A stretch of DNA of 64,000 nt from Streptomyces sp. yr375 (GCF_900110755.1 NZ_FOFF01000027.1:1-64000); one strand, 5' to 3'; counted from the first letter of the stretch, positions 44,339 to 53,796 are shown. Notes: generated from the letters alone by a model not told the origin. Made by a program: numbers and translations.

Positions 44339-46014
44339 CAGTTGCCGCTGCCGTTCTGGTCGAGGAGCTGCTGGTACCAGGCGCGCAGCTTGTCGCCGCC
44401 GGAGGACTTCCAGGTGGAGATGGCGCCCTGCACGTCGGACAGCTTCCGGTTGCCGCGCACGTAGTCGATCTCCAACTGCTCGAACGGCGTGGCGAGGTTG
44501 GCGTAGCGGGACGGCTCGACGATGTTCATGCCGTAGGTGGAGGTCTTCGAGACGAAGGCGCCCATCCGCTGCTGCCACTCGACCTGCTTGCGGGCGACCT
44601 CGGGGAAGTCGGGGTGGGCGAGGTAGGGGGCCGGCGCGGCCAGCATCACCCAGGCGTTGATGACCTCCGAGTTGCCCAGGTCGTTCTTGACCGGGACGCC
44701 GTCCTTGACCGTGTAGTGGGTGCCCTCGACGCCGTAGTCGACGAGCATCCGCTCCTTGGTGCCGTAGGGCGCGGCGGCGAAGTCGGCGGCGGCCAGCGCG
44801 TTCTCGACCGTCGCCTTCGAAGCGCCCTTGCGGATGAACGACCAGATGGTGGCGGGCTGGCTCGCGTACAGCTTCGGTGCGCCGCCGTCCGCGCCGAAGA
44901 GGTCCATGCCGTCGATCGCGAAGTCCGGGTGGGACGCGGCCTGTTCGGCCGTCTTGACGTACCAGGCGGAGAGGTCGCTGTTGAACATCAGGACCTGGCC
45001 CGCCGTGAACCGCTGGCCCGAGTCGCCCGAGCGGGCCCGGTCGTCGGGGTGCACGACGCCCGCGTCGAACAGCTTGCGGGTCCACTCCAGCGCTTCCAGG
45101 TACTCGGGCTGCTCGATGCGGTACGTCAGCTTGCCGTCGGCCAGGTTCCAGCCGAGCGACCCGGACGAGCGGACCCCGAAGACGTTGAAGGCGGTCCAGA
45201 TCATGTTGTCGCCGCAGGCGTACACCCGGGCCTTGGCGCTCGTCGCCTCCTTCGCCCAAGTCAGGAACTCCTCCGGCGACTTGGGGACGGAGTAGCCCTT
45301 CTTGTCGAAGATGTCCTTGCGGTAGTACGGCACGATGAACGTCGAACTGGCGGCGGGCATCGGGATGCCGCGCAGCGCGCCCCCGAAGATGCTCATACGC
45401 CAGGAGTCGGAGGGGATCGCGGCGAGGTTCGGGTACTTCTTGACCTTGTCGCCCGCGAGGTAGGGGCCGAGGTCCATGAACTTCGAGGTGACCGCGCTCG
45501 GGATCTTCCCGGTCAGCTCCCAGCTCGGCACCACCACCATGTCGGGTATCGAGCTGCCGGCGAGGACGGCGCCGAGCTTCTCGCCGTACGTGGTGCCGTC
45601 CTGGTTCTGCCAGGTGACCTTGGTGCCCGCCGCCGCGTCGAGCGCGGTGTAGTAGGCGCAGCCGGCCTTCGGCGGGGAGCCCCAGAACGGGGACATGATC
45701 TTGAAGGGTGCGCCGGTGCCGAGCTTGTCCGGGACCGAGGTGACCAGTTTCGCCAGGTCGACCTTGCCGGTGTAGCCGGCCGCCGAGCCGTTCTTCGACG
45801 GCAGGTCCGGCGTGGCCAGCGCGCTGGCGACGAACGTGGGCAGCAGCTTCTGGGCCGCCTTGCCGGCGGTGGTGCCTTCCCGGTCCTTGTTCTCCGACCC
45901 GCCGCAGGCGGCGAGCAGCGGCATCCCGCCGGCCACCGCCGCTGCGGCGACTGCGGTGGAGGCGAGGAAACCTCTCCGGCTGGGGGCGGGAGCGGAGGGC
46001 GAGTTCGGCGTCAT
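44338..46014 (-). CDS. Extracellular sugar-binding lipoprotein of ABC importer (LplA type)
   Basis: A 558-aa solute-binding protein, the receptor of the importer. The N-terminus has a twin-arginine motif (SRRGFLAS) and a lipobox LLAAC with Cys37, so it is probably Tat-exported and lipid-anchored. The large size, with PFKIMSPFWGSPP, SFMDLGPYLAGDKVKKYPNL-like and YYRKDIFDKKGYSVP-like segments and AAPYGTKERMLVDYGVEGTHY near the C-terminus, matches the LplA/LipO group of CUT1 receptors. First gene of the operon. Its promoter (TTGTGA, 17 bp, TAATCT) carries the TCGAAGCGCTTCGA palindrome just downstream of the -10 box. Confidence 0.92.
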   Translation of the reverse strand: MTPNSPSAPAPSRRGFLASTAVAAAAVAGGMPLLAACGGSENKDREGTTAGKAAQKLLPTFVASALATPDLPSKNGSAAGYTGKVDLAKLVTSVPDKLGTGAPFKIMSPFWGSPPKAGCAYYTALDAAAGTKVTWQNQDGTTYGEKLGAVLAGSSIPDMVVVPSWELTGKIPSAVTSKFMDLGPYLAGDKVKKYPNLAAIPSDSWRMSIFGGALRGIPMPAASSTFIVPYYRKDIFDKKGYSVPKSPEEFLTWAKEATSAKARVYACGDNMIWTAFNVFGVRSSGSLGWNLADGKLTYRIEQPEYLEALEWTRKLFDAGVVHPDDRARSGDSGQRFTAGQVLMFNSDLSAWYVKTAEQAASHPDFAIDGMDLFGADGGAPKLYASQPATIWSFIRKGASKATVENALAAADFAAAPYGTKERMLVDYGVEGTHYTVKDGVPVKNDLGNSEVINAWVMLAAPAPYLAHPDFPEVARKQVEWQQRMGAFVSKTSTYGMNIVEPSRYANLATPFEQLEIDYVRGNRKLSDVQGAISTWKSSGGDKLRAWYQQLLDQNGSGN

Positions 46015-46048
46015 TGCGGCAACCCTTCGGGGAACGCGTCGAGCATCG

Positions 46049-46062
46049 TCGAAGCGCTTCGA
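46049..46062. promoter_or_regulatory. Operator palindrome TCGAAGCGCTTCGA (importer side)
   Basis: A perfect 14-bp palindrome of LacI-family type, ten bases downstream of the predicted -10 box of the importer operon. This is where a repressor would block initiation or early elongation. The identical sequence recurs at 46172 and nearly so at 53835. Confidence 0.8.
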
Positions 46063-46072
46063 TGTTGCAGTG

Positions 46073-46101
46073 AGATTAAGTGACCGCTTTGGGTGTCACA
46101 A
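46073..46101 (-). promoter_or_regulatory. Sigma70-type promoter of the sugar importer operon
   Basis: On the minus strand TTGTGA (46101-46096) and TAATCT (46078-46073) are separated by exactly 17 bp. Transcription would run leftward into the binding-protein gene through the operator at 46049-46062. Confidence 0.65.
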
Positions 46102-46171
46102 GGTGGATGCGCAGAATTCCTGAACGGAGTTTTCATGCCCACTTGACACCTGGCAGGCCCAGTACGGAGCA

Positions 46172-46185
46172 TCGAAGCGCTTCGA
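46172..46185. promoter_or_regulatory. Operator palindrome TCGAAGCGCTTCGA (GH31 side)
   Basis: Second perfect copy of the 14-bp palindrome, upstream of the GH31 gene. A TTGACA hexamer lies at 46143-46148. No good -10 box stands at standard spacing, so the exact promoter for GH31 is uncertain. Confidence 0.78.
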
Positions 46186-46297
46186 GGATTCGCTCCAGCA
46201 GTTGTTCCCGTAGCCGTTCCGCCAGTCGTTCCAGCAGCCACTCCGCCGGTCGCTTTGCCAGTCGATGAAGCGCCTTCACCCCACGGGGGACCACCGC

Positions 46298-48535
46298 ATG
46301 AAGTTCACCGACGGTTTCTGGCTGATGCGGGAAGGGGTCCGCACCTCGTACGCGACCCAGGTCCGCCAGATCCGGGCGGCCGAGGACCGCTTCACCGCGT
46401 ACGCCGCCGTACGGCACGTCCGGGACCGGGGTGACACCCTCAACCAGCCGCTCATCACGGTCGACTGCTTCGCGCCCGCCGAGGGCGTCATCGGCGTACG
46501 CCTCACGCACCACGCGGGGCGGGTCCGGCGCGGCCCCGACTTCGAACTGCTGCCCGCCGAGGGCGGCAGCGGGGCCCGGGTGACCCGGCACGGCACGGTC
46601 ACCGAGCTGACCACCGGCCCGCTGAGCGTCCGTCTCGACACGGCGGGGGAGTGGGGCATGGAGTTCCACGACACGTCGACAGGCCGCCGTCTCACGGCAG
46701 TCGAGAGCAAGGGCGCCGGCTTCGCCACCACCCCCGACGGCGCCCACCACATGGTCACGCAGCTCGCCCTCGGCGTCGGCGAGCAGATCTACGGCCTCGG
46801 CGAACGCTTCACCCCGTTCGTCAAGAACGGCCAGACCGTCGACATCTGGCAGGCCGACGGCGGCACCAGCAGCGAACTGGCCTACAAGAACATCCCGTTC
46901 CACCTCTCCTCGCGCGGCTACGGCGTCCTCGTCAACCACCCGGGCAAGGTGAGCTACGAGATCGGCTCGGAGTCCGTCGGCCGGCTCCAGTTCAGCGTCG
47001 AGGACCAGTCCGTCGAGTTCTACGTCGTCGCGGGCCCCACCCCGAAGGACGTACTGCGCCGCTACACCGCGCTCACCGGCCGCCCGGCCCTGCCGCCCGC
47101 CTGGTCGTTCGGCCTGTGGCTGACGACGTCCTTCTGCACGGAGTACGACGAGGCGACGGTGACGTCCTTCGTCGACGGCATGGCCGAACGCGACATCCCG
47201 CTGTCCGTTTTCCACTTCGACTGCTTCTGGATGCGCGAGTACCAGTGGTCGGACTTCGAGTGGGACGCCGACGTCTTCCCCGACCCGGAGGGCATGCTGC
47301 GCCGCCTCAAGGACCGGGGCCTGCGCATCAGCATGTGGATCAACCCCTACATCGCCCAGAAGTCCGCCCTGTTCGAGGAGGGCGCGGCGGCCGGGTACCT
47401 CGTACGGCGGCCCAACGGCGACGTGTGGCAGTGGGACCTGTGGCAACCCGGCATGGCACTCGTCGACTTCACGAACCCGGCCGCCCGCGAATGGTACGCG
47501 GGCAAACTGCGCCGGCTGCTCGACCAGGGCGTCGACAGTTTCAAGACGGACTTCGGGGAGCGGGTGCCGACCGACGTCGTCTGGCACGACGGCTCCGACC
47601 CCGAGCGCATGCACAACTACTACGCGCACCTCTACAACCGCACCGTCTTCGAGCTGCTGGAGAAGGAGCGCGGCGCGGGCGGGGCCGTCGTCTTCGCCCG
47701 TTCGGCGACGGCCGGCGGGCAGCAGTTCCCCGTGCACTGGGGCGGCGACTGCTTCGCGTCGTTCACGGCGATGGCCGAATCCCTGCGCGGCGGACTGTCG
47801 TTGTCGCTGTCCGGCTTCGGCTTCTGGTCGCACGACATCGGCGGCTTCGAGGGCACGCCCGACCCGGCGGTCTTCAAACGCTGGCTGGCCTTCGGCCTGT
47901 TGTCCTCCCACAGTCGACTGCACGGCAACGTCTCCTACCGGGTGCCGTGGGCCTTCGGCGACGAAGCGGTCGACGTGGCACGGCAGTTCACCCTGCTCAA
48001 GCACCGCCTCATGCCGTACCTGTACGCCGCCGCCGTCGAGGCCCACCGTACGGGCGTCCCGGTCATGCGGCCGATGCTGCTCGACTTCCCCGACGACCCG
48101 ACCTGCCGCACCCTCGACCGGCAGTACCTGCTCGGCCCCGACCTCCTCGTGGCCCCGGTCTTCACCGCCGACGGCGAGGTCGAGTTCTACCTCCCCGAGG
48201 GCACCTGGACCCACCTCCTGACCGGCGAGCGCGTCCAGGGCCCGGCCTGGTGCCACGAGACCCACGGCTTCGACAGCCTCCCGCTGTACGTCCGCCCGGG
48301 CGCGGTACTCCCGATGTCCGCCGACGACCGACGCCCGGACGGCGACTGGCTCGACGGCCTCACCCTCCTCGTGACCCCGGACGCCGACGACGTCACGGTG
48401 ACGGTCCCGGACCACGCCGGAAACCCGGCAGCCACGTACCGACTGACCCGAAACGGGGGAGGGGACGGTGGCGAAGGGGCGGTGCGGGTGGCACTGACGG
48501 GCACGGAACTGCCGTATGAGGTACGGGAGTTGTAA
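46298..48535 (+). CDS. yicI: Alpha-xylosidase, GH31 (YicI type)
   Basis: A 745-aa intracellular GH31 enzyme that releases alpha-xylosyl residues, as from xyloglucan oligosaccharides (isoprimeverose). MKFTDGFWL is the usual N-terminus of YicI orthologues. The nucleophile Asp418 lies in FKTDFGERVP and the acid/base Asp484 in HWGGDCF, two residues shifted from E. coli YicI (416 and 482). No signal peptide, so it acts on imported sugar. It is divergent from the importer operon with a shared operator pair. GGGGGA before ATG 46298; an upstream ATG at 46265 lacks a site. The C-terminal beta domain is complete. Confidence 0.93.
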   Translation: MKFTDGFWLMREGVRTSYATQVRQIRAAEDRFTAYAAVRHVRDRGDTLNQPLITVDCFAPAEGVIGVRLTHHAGRVRRGPDFELLPAEGGSGARVTRHGTVTELTTGPLSVRLDTAGEWGMEFHDTSTGRRLTAVESKGAGFATTPDGAHHMVTQLALGVGEQIYGLGERFTPFVKNGQTVDIWQADGGTSSELAYKNIPFHLSSRGYGVLVNHPGKVSYEIGSESVGRLQFSVEDQSVEFYVVAGPTPKDVLRRYTALTGRPALPPAWSFGLWLTTSFCTEYDEATVTSFVDGMAERDIPLSVFHFDCFWMREYQWSDFEWDADVFPDPEGMLRRLKDRGLRISMWINPYIAQKSALFEEGAAAGYLVRRPNGDVWQWDLWQPGMALVDFTNPAAREWYAGKLRRLLDQGVDSFKTDFGERVPTDVVWHDGSDPERMHNYYAHLYNRTVFELLEKERGAGGAVVFARSATAGGQQFPVHWGGDCFASFTAMAESLRGGLSLSLSGFGFWSHDIGGFEGTPDPAVFKRWLAFGLLSSHSRLHGNVSYRVPWAFGDEAVDVARQFTLLKHRLMPYLYAAAVEAHRTGVPVMRPMLLDFPDDPTCRTLDRQYLLGPDLLVAPVFTADGEVEFYLPEGTWTHLLTGERVQGPAWCHETHGFDSLPLYVRPGAVLPMSADDRRPDGDWLDGLTLLVTPDADDVTVTVPDHAGNPAATYRLTRNGGGDGGEGAVRVALTGTELPYEVREL

Positions 48536-48615
48536 CGCGGCGGCCCCCGTTGCCGTGGCATCGAACCCTCCAGGTAATGTCGAGGTAAAGAGACCGCGCC
48601 GGGGGGAAGGAAGCG

Positions 48616-49515
48616 ATGTCACCGCGAGAACAGGAAACCGCGATCCGCGTCAGGGGGCTCCGGATGCGCTACGGGACCCGTGATGTGCTGGACGGACTCG
48701 ATCTCGACGTCCACCAGGGTGAGTTGTTCGCGCTGCTCGGGCCCAACGGTGCGGGCAAGAGCACCACGATCGAGATCCTCGAGGGCTACCGGGGGCGCTC
48801 CGGAGGCGATGTCGACGTCCTGGGCCGGGATCCCGCACGGGAGGACGCCGGGTGGCGGGCCAGGATCGGCATCGTCCTCCAGGCCAACCGCGACCACGGC
48901 CGCTGGCGGGTCGGGGACCTGCTGGGCCACTTCGCGCGCTACTACGCCCACCCCTTCGAGCCGGCCGAACTCCTCGGCCTGGTGGGCCTCACCGTGCAGT
49001 CCGCCCAGCAGGTGAGCACCCTCTCCGGCGGCCAGCGCCGCCGCCTCGACGTCGCCCTGGGCATCGTCGGACGGCCGGAACTCGTCTTCCTCGACGAGCC
49101 GACCACCGGCTTCGACCCCGAGGCGCGGCGCGGCTTCCACGACCTCGTCCGAGGGCTGCGGGACGACCTCGGTACGACGATGCTGCTCACCACCCACGAC
49201 ATGGGCGAGGCCCAGCAACTCGCCGACCGCATCGGCATATTGCAGTCCGGCAGGATCACCGCCTGCGGCACGCTCGCCGAACTCTCGGCCGCCGCACGCA
49301 CCCGTTCCGACGTCGTCTGGACGGACGCCGACGGCACCTCGCGGCGACAACTCACCTCGGATCCCTCCCAGTTGGTCTGGGAACTGCACCAGCGGTTCGA
49401 AGGCCCGATCCCCGACCTGGAAGTGCGCCGCCCGACCCTGGAGGACACCTACCTCCGCATGGTGGCCGACGCCGACGCAACCGTGGGCACCGACCGCGAG
49501 GAGGCCGCCGCGTGA
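48616..49515 (+). CDS. ABC transporter ATP-binding protein (ABC-2 exporter)
   Basis: A 299-aa ATPase of the drug/antibiotic exporter (DrrA-like) type. Walker A is LLGPNGAGKSTTIEIL, the ABC signature is VSTLSGGQRRRLDVAL, Walker B with D-loop is LVFLDEPTTGFDPEARR and the switch His is in LTTHDMGEAQQLADR. A C-terminal domain of about 75 residues follows, as in DrrA. AAGGAAG precedes the ATG. The stop overlaps the GTG start of the permease (GTGA), so the two are one coupled operon. Cargo unknown. The pair lies between the two halves of the sugar locus without an obvious functional link. Confidence 0.92.
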   Translation: MSPREQETAIRVRGLRMRYGTRDVLDGLDLDVHQGELFALLGPNGAGKSTTIEILEGYRGRSGGDVDVLGRDPAREDAGWRARIGIVLQANRDHGRWRVGDLLGHFARYYAHPFEPAELLGLVGLTVQSAQQVSTLSGGQRRRLDVALGIVGRPELVFLDEPTTGFDPEARRGFHDLVRGLRDDLGTTMLLTTHDMGEAQQLADRIGILQSGRITACGTLAELSAAARTRSDVVWTDADGTSRRQLTSDPSQLVWELHQRFEGPIPDLEVRRPTLEDTYLRMVADADATVGTDREEAAA

Positions 49516-50375
49516 ACGCGTCCGGCACGAACCCGTCCCGCCCGAACCCGTACCGACTCGGTCTGTCGCGCGGCGTCATCGAACTGCGCCAAGTGCTGCG
49601 CAGCGGCAAGGACATCTACACGTACCTGTCGACTCCGCTGGCCTTCCTCGGGGTCGCCTACTGGCAGTCGGGCGACGGCGACGACGCGATGGCCCAGCTC
49701 TCCCTGGCCGGTGGCGTCGGCTCCACGATCTTCATGTTTGGTCTGCTGACGGTCCCTCAGTTCCTGTTCGGGGACCGCGAGGACGGCACACTGCTGCGGC
49801 TGCGCGGAGTGCCCGGCGCGATGACCGCCTATGTCACGGCGAAGATCCTGTTCGTCCTCGTCAACATCGCCGTGTCCGTCGCGCTGTTGCTGCTGGGCGG
49901 TCGGGTGCTCCTGGGGACCGGCCTGCCGCACTCGCCGCAGCGCTGGCTGACGCTCGTCTGGGTCGTCGCCCTGGGCATCATGGCCGTCGTGCCGATCGGG
50001 GCGGCCATCGGCTCCCTACTGCCCGCCGCACGGGAAGCGCTCGGCATCTACATGCTGCCGATGCTGGCCCTGATGGTCACGTCCGGCACGTTCACGCCGC
50101 TGCGCGAGATGCCGGACTGGCTTCAGAACCTCGTGTCCGTCTTCCCGCTGCGCTGGATCGCCCAGGGCGTCCGCTCGGCGCTCCTCCCGGACAACGCCAA
50201 AGCCCTTGAACTGGGCGGTAGTTGGCAGCACCCGGCCGTCGCGGGCATGCTCGCGCTCTGGGCACTCGCCGGACTCGCCCTGGCCCCCCGGCTGCTCCAG
50301 CGGATGGCCCGCAGGGAGTCCGGAAGCAGCCTCTCGGAACGCGAACGCAAGCGAGTGGCCAAGACCGCCTACTGA
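49512..50375 (+). CDS. ABC-2 type transporter permease
   Basis: A 287-aa membrane partner of the preceding ATPase, with six hydrophobic segments in the DrrB-like ABC-2 arrangement (STPLAFLGVAYW, IFMFGLLTVPQFLFGDREDGTL, AKILFVLVNIAVSVALLLLGG, LTLVWVVALGIMAVVPIGAAIG, LPMLALMVTSGTFTPLREMPD, GMLALWALAGLALAP). FTPLREMPDWLQNLVSVFPL is the family's conserved loop. GTG start overlaps the ATPase stop. A strong 14-bp hairpin ends the transcript. Confidence 0.9.
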   Translation: MNASGTNPSRPNPYRLGLSRGVIELRQVLRSGKDIYTYLSTPLAFLGVAYWQSGDGDDAMAQLSLAGGVGSTIFMFGLLTVPQFLFGDREDGTLLRLRGVPGAMTAYVTAKILFVLVNIAVSVALLLLGGRVLLGTGLPHSPQRWLTLVWVVALGIMAVVPIGAAIGSLLPAAREALGIYMLPMLALMVTSGTFTPLREMPDWLQNLVSVFPLRWIAQGVRSALLPDNAKALELGGSWQHPAVAGMLALWALAGLALAPRLLQRMARRESGSSLSERERKRVAKTAY

Positions 50376-50388
50376 GCACACGGGGGTG

Positions 50389-50420
50389 GGGGCCGGGATC
50401 CGCCAACGGATCCCGGCCCC
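50389..50420. terminator. Strong terminator hairpin between convergent genes
   Basis: GGGGCCGGGATCCG-CCAA-CGGATCCCGGCCCC: a perfect 14-bp stem with a 4-base loop between the ABC exporter stop and the convergent GH5 gene. Confidence 0.85.
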
Positions 50421-50457
50421 GGTCGCACGCGGCGACGGAGTATTGAGGACGTCGTGC

Positions 50458-52221
50458 TCAGGACGTCGTGCCCGTGACCGTCCCTCCCGACTTCGTCACG
50501 TGGTACGTCACGGTCGTGCCGCTCCAGAAGTGGAAGGTGAGCGTGACCGGTGTGCCGTCGCCGACCGCGTTGAGGAAGGCGGGGGTGAGGGTGAGGGCGT
50601 TGCCGCTGTAGTCCGGGGCGAAGGCGGTGTCGAACTGCTGGTACGAAGTCCAGTCGGCGGGACCGGCGTTGCGGCCGTCGGCGTACTTGGCCTCCATGGT
50701 CGCCAGAGTGTCGCCCCGGAACTGGGTGGGAACGGCAAAGGAGTTGGTCGTACCGCTGGCCTGGGACAGGACCGGGGTGTCGTATGTGATCACGTCGAGC
50801 TGCCAGGGGACCCCGGAGGAGAACCGCGCCTGGAGCGTCGCGTTGACGCCGTAGTCCCGGTTGCCGGTCAGCCGGGTGAGGGCGGCCGCCGTCAGGGTGA
50901 GCTGACTGCCCGACACGGTGTAGTCCCGGCCTTGCGTGAGCCGGGTGCTGCCCTGCCAAAGCCCCTGGAACGTCGTGCCGTTGAGGTTCAGGGTGAGGGT
51001 CTTGGCCGTGATCGCGCCGGTCTTCGGGACGAACACCCGGTCGGAGGAGGCGGTGCCCGAGCGGGTCGTCCAGCTCGACTTGATCTGCGCGGACAGGGTG
51101 GCGTACCGCCACTGGAGCGTGTTGCGGTTCAGGAACGAACCCGCGTCCCACAGCGCGGTGGTGACCCCGTTGACCCGTGCCGCGTAACCGACCGCCTCGA
51201 AGTACTTCAGGGCCTCGCCCCGCTCGACGATGTCGTTGGCGCGCGTGTAGTCGGGGTAGCTGAGCAGGCTGTACTCACCGAGGTAGACGGGCACGCCCTT
51301 CGCGACGAACGTGTCGTGCATCCGGGCGAACGTGTCGGTGAGGTTCTTCTGCACCTCCGCGTCGAACCGGGTGTAGCCCGCGATGTTCACGCTGAACGGC
51401 CAGAAGCTGTAGTAGTGCACGGTCGCGACGAGGTTGGCATCGTTCAACGAGCTGATGGTGGTGGCCAGTTCGTCCATGACACGCTGGTCGTCCGGTGACG
51501 AGGCCTGGGTGGGCAGAACGAGGAACCGGGTCGCGTTCGCGCCGCCCTTCTGGCGCACGATGGTGTGGAACGACGTGTTCAACTCGTTGAGCAGTTGGGT
51601 CTTCTGGGCATCGGTGGCGTTGTCGAAGACGGGTTCGTTGACGCTCTCGAAGAGTAACTGGCGTGACGAGTCACGGAACTTGGTGGCGATCTGGTCCCAG
51701 GTCGCGTTGAAACGGGCCAGCACCTGATCGTGGTCGGTGGCCATCTTGTTGATCCACTGCCACGAGTCGTGATGGACGTTGAGCACGACATACAGGTTGT
51801 CGGCCAACGCCAGGTCGACCACCTGCTTGACCCGGCTCAGGTAGGTCGCGTCGATCGTGTAAGGGGCCGTCGCCGACTGGTGGTTGCTCCAGGTGACAGG
51901 GATCCGGACACTGCGGAAGCCCTGCGCCTTCACGGCGTCGAACGTCGCCTTCGTGGTCAGCGGGTTGCCCCAGGACGTCTCGTCGGGGATGGCGTCCAGG
52001 GTGTTGCCCAGGTTCCAACTCGGCTGCATGGCGGCCACGGCGTCCATCGCGTTAACCGGAACCACCTTGCCCCTACCGGCAGTTGAGGCGTGTTCGGGGG
52101 CGGCGAACGCGGTGCCGACGGCGAGACCGAGCGCCGCGAGCAGCGCCAGCAGAAGCATCGCCACGCGCCCGTAGCGGAGCCGTACCCGTCTCGTGTCCCT
52201 GGTGTCTCTCGTATTCCTCAT
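50458..52221 (-). CDS. Secreted GH5 endoglucanase/xyloglucanase with CBM_X2-like domains
   Basis: A 587-aa exported enzyme. After a basic start with an Arg-Asn/Asp-Thr repeat (RNTRDTRDTRR), the signal peptide ends near FAAPEH (about residue 41). The GH5 domain spans about 55-385: WNLGNTLDAIPDETSWGNP, the acid/base Glu196 in SVNEPVFD and nucleophile Glu316 in YLGEYSLL. This start sequence fits subfamily GH5_4 (endoglucanases and xyloglucanases). Residues about 390-485 form a CBM_X2-like module (KTLTLNLNGTTFQGLW, YTVSGSQLTLTAAAL), and about 487-587 a second related beta domain. Second gene after GH43, 12 bp apart, in one operon. Confidence 0.88.
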   Translation of the reverse strand: MRNTRDTRDTRRVRLRYGRVAMLLLALLAALGLAVGTAFAAPEHASTAGRGKVVPVNAMDAVAAMQPSWNLGNTLDAIPDETSWGNPLTTKATFDAVKAQGFRSVRIPVTWSNHQSATAPYTIDATYLSRVKQVVDLALADNLYVVLNVHHDSWQWINKMATDHDQVLARFNATWDQIATKFRDSSRQLLFESVNEPVFDNATDAQKTQLLNELNTSFHTIVRQKGGANATRFLVLPTQASSPDDQRVMDELATTISSLNDANLVATVHYYSFWPFSVNIAGYTRFDAEVQKNLTDTFARMHDTFVAKGVPVYLGEYSLLSYPDYTRANDIVERGEALKYFEAVGYAARVNGVTTALWDAGSFLNRNTLQWRYATLSAQIKSSWTTRSGTASSDRVFVPKTGAITAKTLTLNLNGTTFQGLWQGSTRLTQGRDYTVSGSQLTLTAAALTRLTGNRDYGVNATLQARFSSGVPWQLDVITYDTPVLSQASGTTNSFAVPTQFRGDTLATMEAKYADGRNAGPADWTSYQQFDTAFAPDYSGNALTLTPAFLNAVGDGTPVTLTFHFWSGTTVTYHVTKSGGTVTGTTS

Positions 52222-52233
52222 GTCCCGTTCCTC

Positions 52234-53796
52234 TCACTGGGAAGTGGGAAGGTCGAGCGGCTCGTAGTCGAACCAGTCGAAGTGGACGGTGCCGGTCGCG
52301 GCGTACATGCCGATGACCCGGCCGGTGAAGCCGCCGGCCACTTCGGTGGACAGGTACCGGCCGTCGAGGACGCCGAGCACGGTGAACGCGCCGTCCGGTT
52401 CCTCGACGCCGAAGGAGAGGGTGTCGGGGCCGGAACGCGCGTCGCGGGGCGTCTGCGTGGCGGTCACGTCGACGCCGAGCACCACGGGCCCGGCCGGCAC
52501 GGGACGGGACGCCACGAGGGTGCGCAGCGGACCGATCCGGGCGATCACCCGCACCTCTCCCGCTCCCGCCTCGATGTCGTAGTGGTGCTCCTCGTCGAAC
52601 CGGACCGCGAGCCCGCCGGACCCGGCCCCGGGATCGACCAACGTGCGCACCCGGCACGACAGATGTTGCTGCCTCCGGCCGACGAACACGGCGTCGGCGT
52701 CGTCCAGGGAACTGCTGCGTGCGCCGTGGGTGTCGGGGGCGCGCAGGGTCAGCCAGCCGGCGCGCTCCTTCGTCGTGCAGTGCTCGGCGGAACGCTGACG
52801 CGGTGACACCCAGCAGGGCTGCGGCTCACTGAGGTCGAAGTCGTCGCGGTTCGACACGACCGGGCCGGGCTGGAGCGGCCACGCGGGCGTGGGCATGGCG
52901 GTTCGCAACGCGTCGACGACCGGCCAGCCGTCCGCCCAGCTCACCGGGGCGAGGAAGGTCTCCCGGCCGAGCACGTGCCAGCCGGGGGTGCCGCCGAGCG
53001 GCCGTACGCCGAGCAGCACCAGCCACCACGAACCGTCGGGCGCCTGCACCAGATCGGCGTGGCCGGTGTTCTGCACGGGGTGTTCGAGGCTGCGGTGGGT
53101 CAGGATCGGGTTGGCCGGGCACGGCTCGAAGGGGCCGGTGGGGGAGCCGGATCGGGCGACCGAGACCCCGTGGCCGCGCTCGGTGCCACCTTCGGCGATC
53201 AGCAGATACCAGTGGTCGCCGATCCGGTACAGGTGCGGCGCCTCCGGGTACTTGGCGCCGGGCGTGCCGGACCAGAGCGGGCGGACCGGCCCGAACGTCT
53301 CCCCGGTGTACGGGTCGATACGGACCTGCTGTATCCCGGCGAACGTGCACCAGCAGGTGCCGTCCTCGTCCCAGGCGAGATCGGGGTCGATGCCGGTGAC
53401 ACCGGGCAGCCGGACCGGGTCGGACCAGGGTCCGGTCGGGTCGGTGGCGGTGACCAGCAGATTGCCGCCGCCCTCGCAGACATTGGTGACGATCAGCCAG
53501 AACCGGCCGTCGTGATGGCGGAGCGTCGGTGCGTAGATCCCGCCGGACGACGGCGTCCCCACGGGGATGGACAGTTGACTCGGCCGGTCGAGCGCGTTGC
53601 CGAGCTGCGTCCAGTGCACCAGGTCGCGGCTGTGGAAGAGGGGCACGCCGGGGAAGTACTCGAAGCTGGAGCACGCCAGGTAGTAGTCGTCGCCCACCCG
53701 GCAGACACTCGGATCGGGATGGAACCCGGGGATCACCGGATTGGCGACGGTGACGGTGCCCCTGCCCGCCTGCTGCTGGACCGACATGACAGCCAT
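52234..53796 (-). CDS. GH43 glycoside hydrolase (beta-xylosidase/arabinofuranosidase-like)
   Basis: A 520-aa GH43 enzyme of the two-domain type: five-bladed propeller (about 17-310) and a C-terminal beta-sandwich (about 335-510, GLAVRFDEEHHYDIEAG). The catalytic residues are Asp28 (GFHPDPS), the pKa-tuning Asp137 (GIDPDLAWDEDG) and Glu185 (KYPEAPHLYRIG). No signal peptide, so it works inside the cell on imported oligosaccharides, releasing xylose or arabinose. ATG 53796 or ATG 53787 may start it. Its promoter has TTGCTC, 17 bp, TACTCT and then the operator with one change. First gene of the GH43-GH5 operon. Confidence 0.88.
   Translation of the reverse strand: MAVMSVQQQAGRGTVTVANPVIPGFHPDPSVCRVGDDYYLACSSFEYFPGVPLFHSRDLVHWTQLGNALDRPSQLSIPVGTPSSGGIYAPTLRHHDGRFWLIVTNVCEGGGNLLVTATDPTGPWSDPVRLPGVTGIDPDLAWDEDGTCWCTFAGIQQVRIDPYTGETFGPVRPLWSGTPGAKYPEAPHLYRIGDHWYLLIAEGGTERGHGVSVARSGSPTGPFEPCPANPILTHRSLEHPVQNTGHADLVQAPDGSWWLVLLGVRPLGGTPGWHVLGRETFLAPVSWADGWPVVDALRTAMPTPAWPLQPGPVVSNRDDFDLSEPQPCWVSPRQRSAEHCTTKERAGWLTLRAPDTHGARSSSLDDADAVFVGRRQQHLSCRVRTLVDPGAGSGGLAVRFDEEHHYDIEAGAGEVRVIARIGPLRTLVASRPVPAGPVVLGVDVTATQTPRDARSGPDTLSFGVEEPDGAFTVLGVLDGRYLSTEVAGGFTGRVIGMYAATGTVHFDWFDYEPLDLPTSQ

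Noticed and set aside
46133..48622. 829-residue minus-strand open frame opposite GH31
   Set aside because: Antisense shadow of the GH31 gene, with composition typical of reverse-strand G+C-rich frames.
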